This document shows positions 34,401 to 46,548 of a stretch of DNA of 64,000 bases, one piece after another. Under the pieces are notes generated by a model. The model was not told the origin of the DNA and did not search any database. It saw only the letters and a program-made list of their open reading frames with translations. Numbering within the stretch: the first letter of the stretch is position 1; every line of letters starts with the position of its first letter. The DNA comes from Rhabdornis inornatus (lineage: Eukaryota > Chordata > Aves > Passeriformes > Rhabdornithidae): positions 536,999 through 600,998 of the forward strand of contig VWZS01004810.1 of the NCBI GenBank assembly GCA_013397075.1, given 5' to 3'. A program made the translations under genes and the position numbers.

Positions 34401-37400
34401 CCCAGAGCTGTGGATTGATGCACCTGAGAAAATGGAGGGGAATGGCCACCTCAAAAAATAGCAATGAAGCAAAATACCTTTAGGTCATCCAGCAAAAGCA
34501 CGGGGTGATCCAAATACTAATTGTACCTCCAATAGAAAAGAGTTTATTGAGGCAAAAAACCAGAACTATCATCTTGGGCAACAGTTAAAAATGAGAAAAA
34601 TAATAAGGAAGGATGGCGGAGTAAAACTTCTAAAGATCAGAATGAAGGTGGACACCTGGAATATTTCTTGCATTTAATGCAAGAGAAAGGTTCCAAAGTT
34701 TGAATAAAAGGACTCACCCCTCATAAAGGGCTTTGCAATCACTGTAACGTTTATAAGCCTCACATTCAGCACATACATTCAGCAGCCTGAGCCTCACTCC
34801 AATACATAATACAATAAATACACAGGAAGCTTATTGTAATAAATACAACACCACTACAAATGAAATTGTAATTAGAAGCATAATTCAGACAGATTTTAGT
34901 TAATACCTGTTTACTAGGAGGTGCTAATCTCCCAAATAAATGTCCTAAGTGTACAAAATGTGCCTCTGTGCTCTCAGCTTCCCTCTGTCAAAACCTGTTC
35001 ACCCCCTAATTGGAATTTTAAAAATTGCCCCATTTCTCGGAGTATGTTGGCAGCTTTTGGAAACTAAATGTGGCCAAGTGGAACCGCTCAGCACCTCACT
35101 TGTGAGAGCTGGTGTGAGCAAAGCAATCCATCCACCTGCCCTGCTCCAGCCAGGCTGGGATCCATCACACCAGAACTCCTGGATAAAAGATGCTGACAAT
35201 CCTGTATCATCTTTCTCAGAGTGTGCCCTCTCCCAGCCAGCATCCTGCAAGCCCAAGGAGCTGGGGAAGGTGCAGGGTGACCTGCAGGGCAGTGTGGCAA
35301 TAACCCAGCTCTGATTGCTGCTCTGCCTGTTCTGTGCCTGAGAGCTGCACCTGCTGGGACCCTGAGGGGCTCCAGCTTCGTGCCTGAGCTCTGCAGTGAC
35401 CCTGGGAGCTGGTTACAGGTTTGGAGCAAGAGGCAGTAGAGGGGAAAATTGTTTATTCCTGGCAGAGTGGAGCACAGAGGTCCCAGTGGAGGGAGATGTG
35501 TCTGCTCTGCCCCACGCCAACAGGCCAGGCAAGGACAGGGGACAAGGACAAGGACCTGGACCAGGACATTCCTTTGCTCCATTTGCAGAAGGGGAAGGGA
35601 ATCAAGCCTACAGGTCTCTGTCACAGGCACAGCAGCCAGCCCATGGCAGGCAGGGATGCAGCTCCTCCAAGTTCCAGAACAGGATTCACCCCTTCAAATT
35701 ATTTAAGTCCTCAGTGAAGCACTGCTGAGCCAGCAAAAATAAGCTACAGCTTTAACCCAGGACTTGACCCTTGTTCTCCAGAGGAAAGATTAACATGACT
35801 AACAAAAAGTCACTTTTCTGTTTCCTTTGCATGGGGCTCTGGAGCCTTGCCCTGGCTGGGGATGAGCACCCAGGGGTGCTGGGGGGACCAGAGGAAGGCT
35901 GTGCTGTCAGAGGTTCATTCTTCCCAGTGGGAAGAGAAAAGGAGACCCTAGGAGAGCTTACCAAAATTCCTGGACAATGCAGACCCCACGAAAAAGTCCA
36001 TCAGCCCTATCTTCCACTCTCAAGATCTGGAAATCCCCAAATCCCTCTGGAGGTGGAGCAGGCTGGGCTGCAGGGAAGTCTCCAGATCCATGGGCAGGTG
36101 AGCAGCAGCAAATCCCAAACCCCTGGAGCTGGACCCAGGAGCACCTGCCAGCTTCTGAAGAAGCTGAAGCACAAGCCACCATAAGCCATGACAGCCAGGA
36201 TAGATCTGGCCCTAAGGAGAAGGACACAAAGGGGAAAGGGAGAGCATTTGCCTACAGAGACCATAATTCTGCAGCCCCAGGCTGTGCATTTGCTGTGCAT
36301 CCATTTCTGTCTCCATCAGCGGGGTCATGTGCAGTAAGGAATTTTGTCCTGTGGGGCTGCCAGCCTTTTATTCCAAACTGTTCATTTTCTCCTTGGAATC
36401 CATCTTCTGGCCCAGGACACACTAACTGTGAGCCTGCATTTCTGATAAAGACCATGAGACATAAATATTTTACACTGGTAATGAGATATTTAGCATTGAT
36501 ATAGAGCTCAAAGCCCAGTGCAATTCCAGCTTTGTTAATTATAATGAACTATTGTAGGGCTCGATTTCATCTGCTCCTTGTAAATCTTGCATTGCTGGTG
36601 CAGAGTGTTGGTGGCTGCTTTCCAGGGGGAGGCTGGAGCTCAGCCTGGGCAGTGTTTAATCAGAGGCTGGGGCTCACCAGAGGAGCAGTTCCTGGTGGGA
36701 ATGATGTGTGGGTTGTGTGGTGCTGCTGCCTGCTCCTTCCTGGAGATCAGAGCTGCTGCTGTGCACGGAACTCCCTGTGCTGGGAATCCTCTGTTCTGCC
36801 CCTTGTGTTTCCAAGCAGGGGTGGAAGCTGCCAGCCATGAGGATCTTGTTCCACCCCCTAAGTTGCCATGATTAGCAGGATAGCAAACCAGCTTTTCTAT
36901 AATTTGGGATAATATATTTTCTATATAATTTTCTGTAATTCAGCCATCAGAGTTTAAGTACTTTGGGCTCCCTGTGTCAGCTCCATCACTACCTGCTCCT
37001 CAGGTGGGATGAGGTGTGAGAGCCTTGGCACTGCCCCAGAGCTCTGTCCCCACCTCCTGCCCCTGCTGAAGCACCTGGACTTGGGACACATCAATGGCAG
37101 GAGCTGCACCAAGTTACAAACGTGATGCAGTGTGAAGCTGGAGCTGGGAACTGCCATGTGGGAATGGCACGGTTCCGCCTTTATTTAGAATTAGTGGATA
37201 CTTGAAAAAGTAGCTTATCATTTTGTCAGATGCTGAGCATAAATCTGGATAATAATTCACGCTACACTAGGCTCTTTATAACAGTAGTTTGCTAAAACAA
37301 ATTGAATTCAAACCTATATTAATTTACTAACTTAATGCTTGACATATCTGTGAATAATTTTTCATAGCCTAAAAAAATTCTAGGCACAGGCTTAGTTGGA

Positions 37401-40400
37401 AAAGGGCAAGGAGATCTAAAGCTAATGTACATTAAAGCATAACTGGTACTCTAACAGCATTTGTAATAGGCAGCAAAAACTGCTTTAAGTTTTTTTTGTT
37501 TGGGTTTTTTTTGTTGTTTTTTTTTTTTCTTTTGAGGGACACGATTGTGTAACGGCTGAAAGAACTTTAGATCTGAAAATCCTGGGGTAGAATGAAAAAT
37601 CAGAGCTTCTTGTATTTCAAACTGAATTTGTGTGAATTTGGGAGGAGGGAAAGACCCAAGCAATTTGGCATTTGGGAGATGCAGTGTTATTAATGGAACA
37701 ACCTAAAGAGAAAGCTTGCCTTTTCCTTCTCAAATTGTTGCTGGCAGTTGAGGGAATGAAACTTCTTTGCTTTTGAAGATATGCTGAAACATCTCCACTT
37801 TCTCCCCACCTCTGCCTCAGCCAAAAACATGTGACTTAAAAAAGTTTCACTTTTATGCTTTACATCCCAAATGAGAAACTATTCCAATTTTGTTTCATCT
37901 TAAGGGTAACATGGGAAAAAAACCACCAAGTTTTGTTTAAGTGAAGGCTTTTTTTTTTTTTTTTTAAAGGATTTTTTCTCCACCACTTGTGCACAAAGCC
38001 CAGGGTGGCAGTCGTGGAGCAGCGATGCCAGGCCAGGCGTGACATCCTGGGACAGACCAGGGAGATCCATCAGGGCTCCCCAGAGCAGGAAGGGTGCAGC
38101 ACACCCAGCAATTCCTCCTTTTCTGTCCCTGCCTCCTACAAGGGTTCATATTTCAGGAAGCCAAAGCCCTCCACATTTCACCTCTGTGTCATCCCCTCCA
38201 ATGCACATCAATATTAATTTCTTTTCCTCCCCTATCCCAATAATGCTTTACTTACAGAGGATTTACTGTGACACTTCAGCTGAAGGCAATGCATATAAGC
38301 CCCACTCCTGCTGTACAAGAATTAATTTTTAGCATTCTTAATTTATTACCAATTAATTTATTCTAAATTATAGGAGAGACAACCCGCTGTAGATAACTGT
38401 TTCTTTCTAATGCCTTCCTAGAAAATCTCTCATTAATGAGCCCATTAATTTGATGGTGGCAGGGGCAAATCATCCAGAGAGGACCCTTCAGTTGCAATCT
38501 GTGTGTCCCACCCTGTATTCTGGAGAACATGGCAAGAAGAAAGCTGGGTTTGTCTGCAATAAATGCTGGTATAAAATATGCCTGGATATGTATGTATGCA
38601 AATAGCCTGATCTAGCATCATTAAACCTCTTAAGGAAATATGAAGTTTTGAAGGCATTTCCCACTTTAGAGCTCAGGCAATGACTGGAGCATCTGCATTA
38701 AATGTTTAATGTTCAGCGGAAGTGCAAATCACCATTTAATTAACTCCTTCCATAAAATATGATAGTTTAGTGAAGTGAACACAGATGAATTATCATTATT
38801 CAGGAGGATGCTGAATGTGTTGGTGAATACCAGATTTTGCAGAGCTGACAACAGTGGATCAGGAGGCTCCTGGTAGCTAAAACAGAGTGGAGGTTTTTTT
38901 CCAAGGGAACATTTATTATTCATGAAACTGCATTTTTCCACAGCAGCCCCTGTTATCAGACTCAGGCATGTGAATGCACAATTAAAAGCAAAATAACTGC
39001 TGCCAACAGCTGGCAAAAATAGCTTCCTTGAGCAACCATTCATTAGCTTCTGAGCTGGAGCCTCTGCAAAGGCACTGTTTGATGCTAAAAATGAGTGTCA
39101 CTAATGCTGTCTTGAGGGGGACATCATCTGAGACCTGTCACTGTGTCTGTGATGAGGGACCAGCCATCCTTCACTTCCCTCCAAAGGTCCCTCCAGGAGT
39201 GGTCAGATGGAAAAGGCCACCCCACAGAAAGCAGAGCAGAATTTCCCCTGGCTGCCTGCAAAACGTTGGGTCCTGCATCAGGCAGAGCACAAACTGCAGA
39301 CCTGGCTCCTCTGTGTAGAATCCAGGAGATGAGGGCCAGGAGCTACAAATGGGACCAGGATTTGCCACTGGGTTTCCTGGCCCTGCCTGTGTTTGCTGTG
39401 TCCCCTGAGACCTGAGCTGTGCCAGCCTGTGCTGGGGGCACAGAGATGTGTCCTGTCCCCTGAGCTCTGCAAAGGCCACCCTCCTCTGCTCCAAGAGCCC
39501 CTGTGCCTCCATGAGCTCTAAAGCTAAAGGCTGCTCACTGATTCCAAGCTCAGACTCCAATTTTGTGGAATTCTATTCATCCCCCAAGCCATCTGGAAGG
39601 GATTAGCCACTTTGAATGGATTAATTTTATCTGACTACTGCCATCCACCACTATGCTACTCATCCATGCCCCTCTACAGCCCCTGAGATGAGCACAAGTC
39701 CATTGAGCAGCCTTATCTCAGACATATCTCCTGGTGAGTCACCCCCTTGGAACACCTCTGCCTCTCTCTGTTGATTACAGATGAACACCAGCTGCTCATT
39801 TTATTTGGAGCAGCTATTTATTTTTTTTTAAATGCTACTGCTGTACTACACACTGACAAACATCCAGACAGGGCCGTGTCTGGTTTCTGGGGACTGCAGA
39901 AGCTTTCCTACAATATGTCAGTTTAAAAGGCAGCACGAATGTGAGCTAGTTCAGAGTGTGTCCCCGTGGAATAATGTTCAAAACAAGGGGAAAAAAACCC
40001 TGTGTGAAGATGACTTGAGGCAGCTCTGATTGTTTGAGGAGTAATGAAGAGTAATGAAGCCAAATGTTTCAAAGTTGGAGCTCTCCTATTTTATTTCCAG
40101 TCTTCCACTAACAGTGATCCTGCACTTCATCTCTCGGGTTCTGATCTAACAGTGCCTCTGCTTGCTGAAATTTTGTTTTCTCTTTTGATAGATGTTTCCT
40201 TGAAACAACCCTTCTCAATATAAAAACCCATTCCATTTGAGCAGTCACTAAAACTGTCTTCACTCCTGGCTTGAAGACAAAGCCCAGCCTCAGCGAGGAG
40301 ATCCTCTGCTCACAGAGGGGTAAATACATCTGTGTCAAAAGCAGCTTAATTTAACATCACTCCAGCAGTTGTTTAGCTCTGGGTGGCTGTCAGAAACCAT

Positions 40401-43400
40401 CTCCTGTGCCTTGAATGCTCGTGATTAACTTCTCATTGATAACCCCTGATCTGTAACAGTCCTGTTCTTTCCCCCTGTGCTTTGCACCAGCCCTCCCCTG
40501 TCCCTCCTCAGTGACCCCACAAAGAGGGGTCACACTCAGCTGACAGGGGTGACAGGCTGAGAGCTGGCACTCAGACTTTGGACCATTTTTTGATGATTAT
40601 TTTGATCCTGTGTGCTGCTGACACACTCACACGTGCACACACATTTTTACCCTGCTTCTTGCTGGAGGAGATGTCACTGAGATTCCCTTTGCCACCTTGA
40701 GCTGAATTGTCTAATCTGAAGTTAGAAATGGTTCCTATTGAGAAAAGACAGTCAATTGGCACACGTGGGGGTACAAAATTATTGGGGGTTTTTTTTCAGT
40801 TTGTGAACAGGAACAGATGGAAAGAGGGTTCTATGGCCAGAAAATGAAGTGTAACAACAAATGTGTGTTTCAGTGCTCAGATAGGAGTGTCCAAGAGAAC
40901 CCTGGATGGAGTTTCTGTAGGCACACTGGGCACAGGGACACTCAGCTGCTCTCAGAGGGGATTTAAAAGCCCCAGCACACTAAACCAGCCTCCTACTGCC
41001 AGATGAAAACACCAAAATTCACCCAAGTGCAAGTCAGGGACACCCTGTCACAGCAATCCCACAACTGACCATGACCACCAGAATGAAGGGTGTGAGTTTT
41101 CCACAAACACAGAACAGTTTTTCAGTAGCAACCAGCTCTGGAGATGCCAGAAATGCAATCACCTGAAAAGAGCAGGAGAGTGTTTACGCAGGTGGCAGTT
41201 TATCAATCGATCATCACTTTCATCAACAGCTTTTCATTCCTTGTTCCCATCAGGAGGGACATCTCTGAAGGCTCCTTCTGATCAGGGCAGACTAATTGCT
41301 ACTAGAAAGTTCAGTGTTTGAAGATCTTATGATTAGGGAAATGTACAAATTCAATTTCTTTCAACCAGATTCAATTCTAATCTAATCAGAGAGATAGAAA
41401 ACTTCAGTGTAATAATGACAAAGAAAATGACTTTGTTTCAGGCCATTTAAATGTCCCTTACTGCAAACATTCCAACAGAAGAGACTGAGTTTAGAGTCAG
41501 AGATGGGGTATTTGCTTTGAATTCAACAGCAAATGGGCCATTTTCTGTGTCTAAATTAAGATTCTCCCTTTTGGAGAGAGAGAGAGACAGACACCATCTA
41601 AGTCAAATGAACATTTGTGACATTTAATAAAGCAATTATATCTAAAGACCAGGGGCTTGAGGTAGAATAGACTGGTTAATGTTGTCTGGGAGAAGTCTCT
41701 CAATACAGGAGTGATGCTTCTCTGCAGGATCCTGCTGACCTTGAGCAGAGCCAAATTGCTACTGGAGAGCACCTTCTGTCAGTGCTATTGAAGTCAAAAC
41801 CAAACCTGGACAAAAATCAGATTATTGTGTGTTTCTGTGCAGATATTTCCAAAGATCCTAAAGCTTTGCTGGCTCCCAGGCTCTGAAATGCTTCCCAGCA
41901 TGGCCAGAGAGCCAAGCCAAGGGACCCTGCTTGGTGCTGGCTGTGTCAGGAGGGAGTTCTACACCTTGTACTGAGACCAGACCTGTGCTGGATAACTCAG
42001 TTCTGGCTTTGAGCAGCTCCAGAAGTTTGGAGTTGGACATTCAAATCATGCTGAGGTTCTTGGTTGACCATTCTGGAGATCAAAATCCTTGAATTAGCAG
42101 GAAAACAGGAGCAGAATGGTCACAAAATGAGCTTTGGTTCAGTTCTAGTGCTTTGTTGGGCCTCAAATTTGGGCTGGATGGAGCAGCTCAAAGCATGAGA
42201 AAGCCAAAAGTTTGGCTAACAGGAAACTTGCTGGTTTTCTGGGTGACACTCAGGTTTAATTTCACCCCAGATTTATCCTGTTCAGTCCATGCAGGGATGT
42301 GTGACCACAAGCACAGTCCAACCCCTGACTGCTGGGGTTGTGCAGACACAAGGAAATGATGTCCTGGTCATTTTAATTCAAAACCTTGGCAAGAAAGGCT
42401 TTTCCTGGGTGCCCTTGTTACTTGTTTGATGACCTGAGGTTCAGCCCTCACCCAAATCCAGCCAGAGGGTTCCATGCTTACCAGAATAGACTGAGGAACC
42501 TTCCTGGCCCTAAACTCACCCAGTGAGCCTCCAGATGTGTGAGATTTTTGCAGTTTGTGATGGAGGAGTCAATGTTGTTTCCACACTGAAATTTTCTTCA
42601 AAAATATCCTGATTCAGTGCCATGAAAATGCCCCTTCCAGTCAGAGGGCAATTTAAATCAATAAATACCACTATCATTTAATGACACTAAAAATCATTTC
42701 AGAAGAGAAGGTGAGCCAACACCAGCAGTCTTTTAAATTTAATGACCAATGAATAAAACCAGATAATCCCTGCATTTGACATAATCATTTATGTTTGATG
42801 CCATCCAATTATTTGTTAATAAACACAGACCTCACTGTTGTAATTTAATACTCTCAAACTATAGGTTAAGGTAGGGGTTACCTCTCTTTCAAGGCATTAA
42901 ATGATTGACATTTTGCTTATAGAGGATTTTATTGCCCCAATAGTACCATTTTCAGGAGAGGTTTTCATAAGCTTCATTTGCATGTTGATTTTTTATAGCA
43001 ATTATCAGTAAAAGGTCAAATATTTGCTTTATCTATATAATTCAATTTTAGAAATGCCTTTGGGATTCAAATTAACTCCCTTGTAATATCTTCATTGAAA
43101 AAGAAGATTAATTATGCTTACAAGAAACCTAATTTGGCTTATCAGACCTTTAATGTTACAGAGATCGTTAATGCATTTAAATTTAGGATTAGTAGAGTGA
43201 TCTGGTTCCATTATTTTGGTGACTTTAATATTTGTCATTATTTTTATGCATACAGTTGCTTTTCCCTAAAGTGAAGTTATAATGTCTATTATAAAGGAAA
43301 TAAACATTATATATTGACCTTGGTAATTATGCTTCTGGTTTTCAAGAGTGCATAAAAAGATGTATTTGTGACGCACATATAAATTCAGAGTTCCTGTGTT

Positions 43401-43550
43401 AAGTGGAGTCAGGGTGGTAATGCTTCCAGATCCATCTCTGCAGGAGGATTTGGCAGGAGGATTCGGGGACCCCCAGGAGGAATTCCTGAGCTCCTGCCCC
43501 ATCCCTTGCACCCCTGCAGGAGCTGCTGCCCTGGAGCCTCTGCTCTTCAT
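31422..43550. other. Gene desert segment, 12 kb
   Basis: No coding exon, RNA gene or interspersed repeat was recognised. Open frames reach 206 codons (minus strand, 33464-34084) without family features. A perfect 8-bp hairpin lies at 40511-40533 (GTGACCCC, 7-nt loop, GGGGTCAC). A poly(T) run is at 37950-37965. The AT-rich, repeat-free part at about 42600-43320 is a candidate for conserved noncoding sequence by composition only. Confidence 0.45.
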
Positions 43551-43835
43551 GGAATCCCAGAATGGTTTGGCTTGGAAGGGACGTTAAAGATTTTCTCCAT
43601 CCCACCCCTGCCATGTGCAGGGACACCTCCCACTGTCCCAGGCTGCTCCAAGCCCCAATGTCCAGCCTGGCCTTGGACATTTTCAGGGATCCAGGGGCAG
43701 CCACAGCTGCTCTGGGCACCCTGTGCCAGGGCCTTGCCATATGGAAAAATGATTTCCCAATATCTAATCTAAATATCTAATCTAAACCTACTGTCAGTCT
43801 GAAGCCATTCACCCTTGTCCTGTCACTGCACTGAC
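43551..43835 (-). mobile_element. CR1 LINE 3' fragment
   Basis: This is a minus-orientation CR1 tail. The plus strand reads GAATCCCAGAATGGTTTGGC, TTGGAAGGGACGTTAAAGA, CAGGGACACCTCCCACTGTC, CCTTGGACATTTTCAGGGAT, CCCAATATCTAATCTAAATA, and ends near CCCTTGTCCTGTCACTGCA. The intact GAATGG end indicates that the 3' terminus is nearly complete. A TATCTAATCTAAA unit is duplicated at about 43760-43790. It is about 285 bp and noncoding. Confidence 0.9.
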
Positions 43836-44136
43836 TCTGTTGGGAGCAGAATCAGAGAAGCAGGGAGTGTTTTGGAGAATGCTGCAGGCCTGGGTTCACC
43901 TCACCTGCTTAAAAACACCCCAAACCCCCCTGGTTTCTTCCCTGGATTTTGCTCCCTCCAGAACACTGCCACCCTGATTTTGTGGGGGGCTGCAGGCACT
44001 CACTGTGCTGCCCACACAGGGACAAACTGGGAGTGCTCCAAAGCAGGTACTGCTGGATAAACCTGTGCAGTAATAAACTCATATCACTGCTCTCCCACTT
44101 GTCTCCTTCCTGCCTTTGCTCTGCTCTGGCTGTTGA
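43836..44136. other. Short intergenic spacer
   Basis: This is about 300 bp between the CR1 copy and the 34-bp array. Nothing was recognised. Confidence 0.5.
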
Positions 44137-44408
44137 TATGGGATGTGATTTTTCATGCCATGCTGATTGCCTGGATCTGGGGTTATTTACGCCGGGCTAA
44201 TTGCTGTGGTATCGCAGTGCTCATGCTAAGATAATCACCATGGTATTGGATTATTCATACTGAGCTCTCTGCTGTGGTGTTGGCTTGTTGCTGTTGAGCT
44301 CCTTGCTGGGGTATTGTGTTATTCATGCCATGCTTGTAGCTGTGGTGTGGGGCTGTTTATCTTATGCTTATCCCTGTGATATCTGATTAAACTGATTAAA
44401 CCAGTTGC
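44137..44408. repeat. Ancient tandem array with exact 34-bp register
   Basis: Seven consecutive 34-bp units start at 44171, 44205, 44239, 44273, 44307, 44341 and 44375. An eighth unit with a small indel precedes them. Recurring positions are TGTGGTAT-like at the start of the unit, TTATTCATGC-like in the middle, and GCT..TTGC at the end. The units differ from each other at many positions, yet no insertion or deletion breaks the register over about 238 bp. It is not coding. I do not recognise the unit as a named satellite. Confidence 0.85.
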
Positions 44409-45020
44409 TCTTTTAGTAGGCGATTCTGCTGTCTCTGATCTGGTATCAGAGAGGAAAATCAGCCCCTTCTCTGCTCTCCAGGCCTGGTTCACATTGAGAT
44501 TTTCTTTTGGTTGACCTTCCACAAAGCCCCCTGTCTGCCTAAGTCCAGAAGAGAATTTGGATCTGGGGTTTGCACAGGCAGTGAAGTCGTGTGAGAGCTG
44601 TCAGGGCTCTTTTGAACCATCTCTGTCTCTCTTCAGACACTCCTTGAGTAACCACTGCATTCCAAGCCCATTTTGTAAGGGATGGCCCTTTGGAGCCTCT
44701 CTGAGTGACCAGGTTGTTCCATCCTGGAGCAAACAGAGACATTTGACATGGTCATTTTCCTCCTGCAGCTCTGCAAATGCAGCAGTTGGAGGGAACATGG
44801 ATTTGCTCTTTTGTAAATGGGTGATGCTCTCTTGGAAAATGGTTTTGACTAGCAGGACTGTGACTGGGACCTGCCTGATGCCTTGAGATATCAGCACAGG
44901 TAACACCAGCCCGAGTCACTGTGGCCACCAAAAGCCACTGAACCCTTCCTGGAAGGCACAAGTCTCTCCAGTCCTGCCCTCTCCTTGGCTTGGAAAGCCT
45001 CACTGATTAGCCCCAGCTCA
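44409..45020. other. Intergenic sequence, nothing recognised
   Basis: This is about 600 bp between the 34-bp array and the SINE relic. Its open frames (up to 109 codons) have no recognisable features. Confidence 0.5.
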
Positions 45021-45115
45021 ATGCCTGACTTTGGGAAGTGATGGATTTCTTCCCTAATCGATGTGCCCAAGGTCACACAGCAAGATTCAACCCCTGCTAT
45101 GCTCAGTGTGTCCCC
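45021..45115 (+). mobile_element. MIR/CORE-SINE relic, sense orientation
   Basis: GCCCAAGGTCACACAGCAAG at 45065-45084, followed by ATTCAACCCCTGC, matches the core of MIR-type tRNA-derived SINEs. Those carry a CCCAAGGTCACACAGC block followed by a GATTCGAACCC-like segment. Only this central part is recognisable, as expected for a fossil element of this age. It is noncoding. Confidence 0.6.
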
Positions 45116-46454
45116 TCAGCCTCTCACATTCTTTGCCCCAGCTTCCACTGTGACTGCTCATCTCTGCCACTTACACACAAATAAAAAAGCTCAGCTTAGT
45201 GGCACCTGCCTTTCTTTGTGTCTAGGGTTTATTTTGTGACTCAGTACTATCTATGTTTCAATACTGCAGATTTAAAGGTGCTTAATACATCACAAAAAAT
45301 AAATCACTGCAAGAAACAACCACTGATGTTAGCTTAGGAGAAAATCTTTAAAGGTGTTTTTTGTTTTGCCACCAGAATGCTGCTATGTATTATTCATTAC
45401 AGCCTCTGAGATTTAATTATTATTAGTGCTACTGATGATTGCTAGAAAAATAAACGGTAGCAGAAGGTGTCCGTCATTGTGTGAAGGGCATCTATATGTT
45501 GTAGAACTCACTGTACCCATTTGCATTAATCTCATTAGCTGCTCACAAGGCTGAGCTGGGGAATTGAAGGCAGGGGACACACATGCCCTGCCTGTTCTGC
45601 TCTCTGTGCTCACCTGGGCTCTGGAGCACAGCCCTGAGTTTATCAGCTCCACCTCTGGCTTTCTGCCCGCAGGTCTCTGTACCCAGGGCTCCCTCTGTGC
45701 GGCTGCTCCATCATTTTCAGCCCCCTGGGCTGCCCTGCCCTCCCCTCCCAGTCTCACCTGCAGCCCTGAGCACTCGTGACAGGGAGGATGAAGATGTGTT
45801 AGGAACGACACTGAGATCTGCCTGGTGCCTTGGGGCAAACGCAGGAGAGCTGCTGGAGTGAGTTCAAGAGGAAATCTTGATTCAGCAGGAAGCAATGCCT
45901 TTCAGCCTGCCCTGAACAAGACACACGGCCTGGCAGGTGGAGCATCCAAAGGCTCTGCCATTCCCTGCTCCCTCCCAGCCCCAGTCACCGAGATTCAGAG
46001 ATAACCCGTGTTTTATTCACTGTAACTCAGTGCAGTACCACCCATTATCACACCAGCCACACAAACAGCATCCTGCAGCCTTTCCCGGGACTGCACAGCA
46101 CGTGTGGAGATGCTGTGCCAGGAGCTGTGGGGGTGAGGGAGGGAGTGGCACACCTTTTATCCCTCCCTGCATCCCCCCCTCTCACTCTCCCCAAGCCCTG
46201 TAGGAAGCTGGAAGTCTCTCTGCTGGCACCTAATTTACCCACTGCCTTGGAAAGCTCATTAATTGCCTGCTAGATCTTGCATGGCCTCTCTTAGAGGTGC
46301 CTGAACTGTGAGTGATCTCTGTGCAAAGGTTTTGACAGAATGCTGCAGACACTTTGCCTTTCCATTTTGTACCTCTGACATCCCCAGCTCCACACTTGGG
46401 GCTCTCATTAGAGACCAGAGGCAGGGGAGAGGAACGTGAGTGTTTTAGGCTTAA
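45116..46454. other. Gene desert segment
   Basis: No gene or repeat was recognised. The AT-rich part at about 45370-45545 is free of repeats and open frames and could be conserved noncoding sequence. The minus-strand open frame at 45413-45895 (160 codons) has no family resemblance. Confidence 0.45.
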
Positions 46455-46548
46455 ATTCAATCTCTGCCCCTTCACTCTTGAGTGACCTTGCTAAATCACT
46501 GGATCTTTTGAAGATTCAATGTCTCCATCTGCTCAGTTACCAGTTGTG
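46455..46548 (-). mobile_element. MIR-like SINE relic, antisense
   Basis: The plus strand reads CACTCTTGAGTGACCTTGCT, AAATCACT and then GTCTCCATCTGCTCAGTTAC. This is the degraded antisense of the MIR core, which normally reads GTGACCTTGGGCAAGTCAC followed by a CTCAGTTTCCTCATCTGTA-like stretch. The order and spacing of the pieces fit. The divergence is high, so the call is tentative. Confidence 0.5.
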
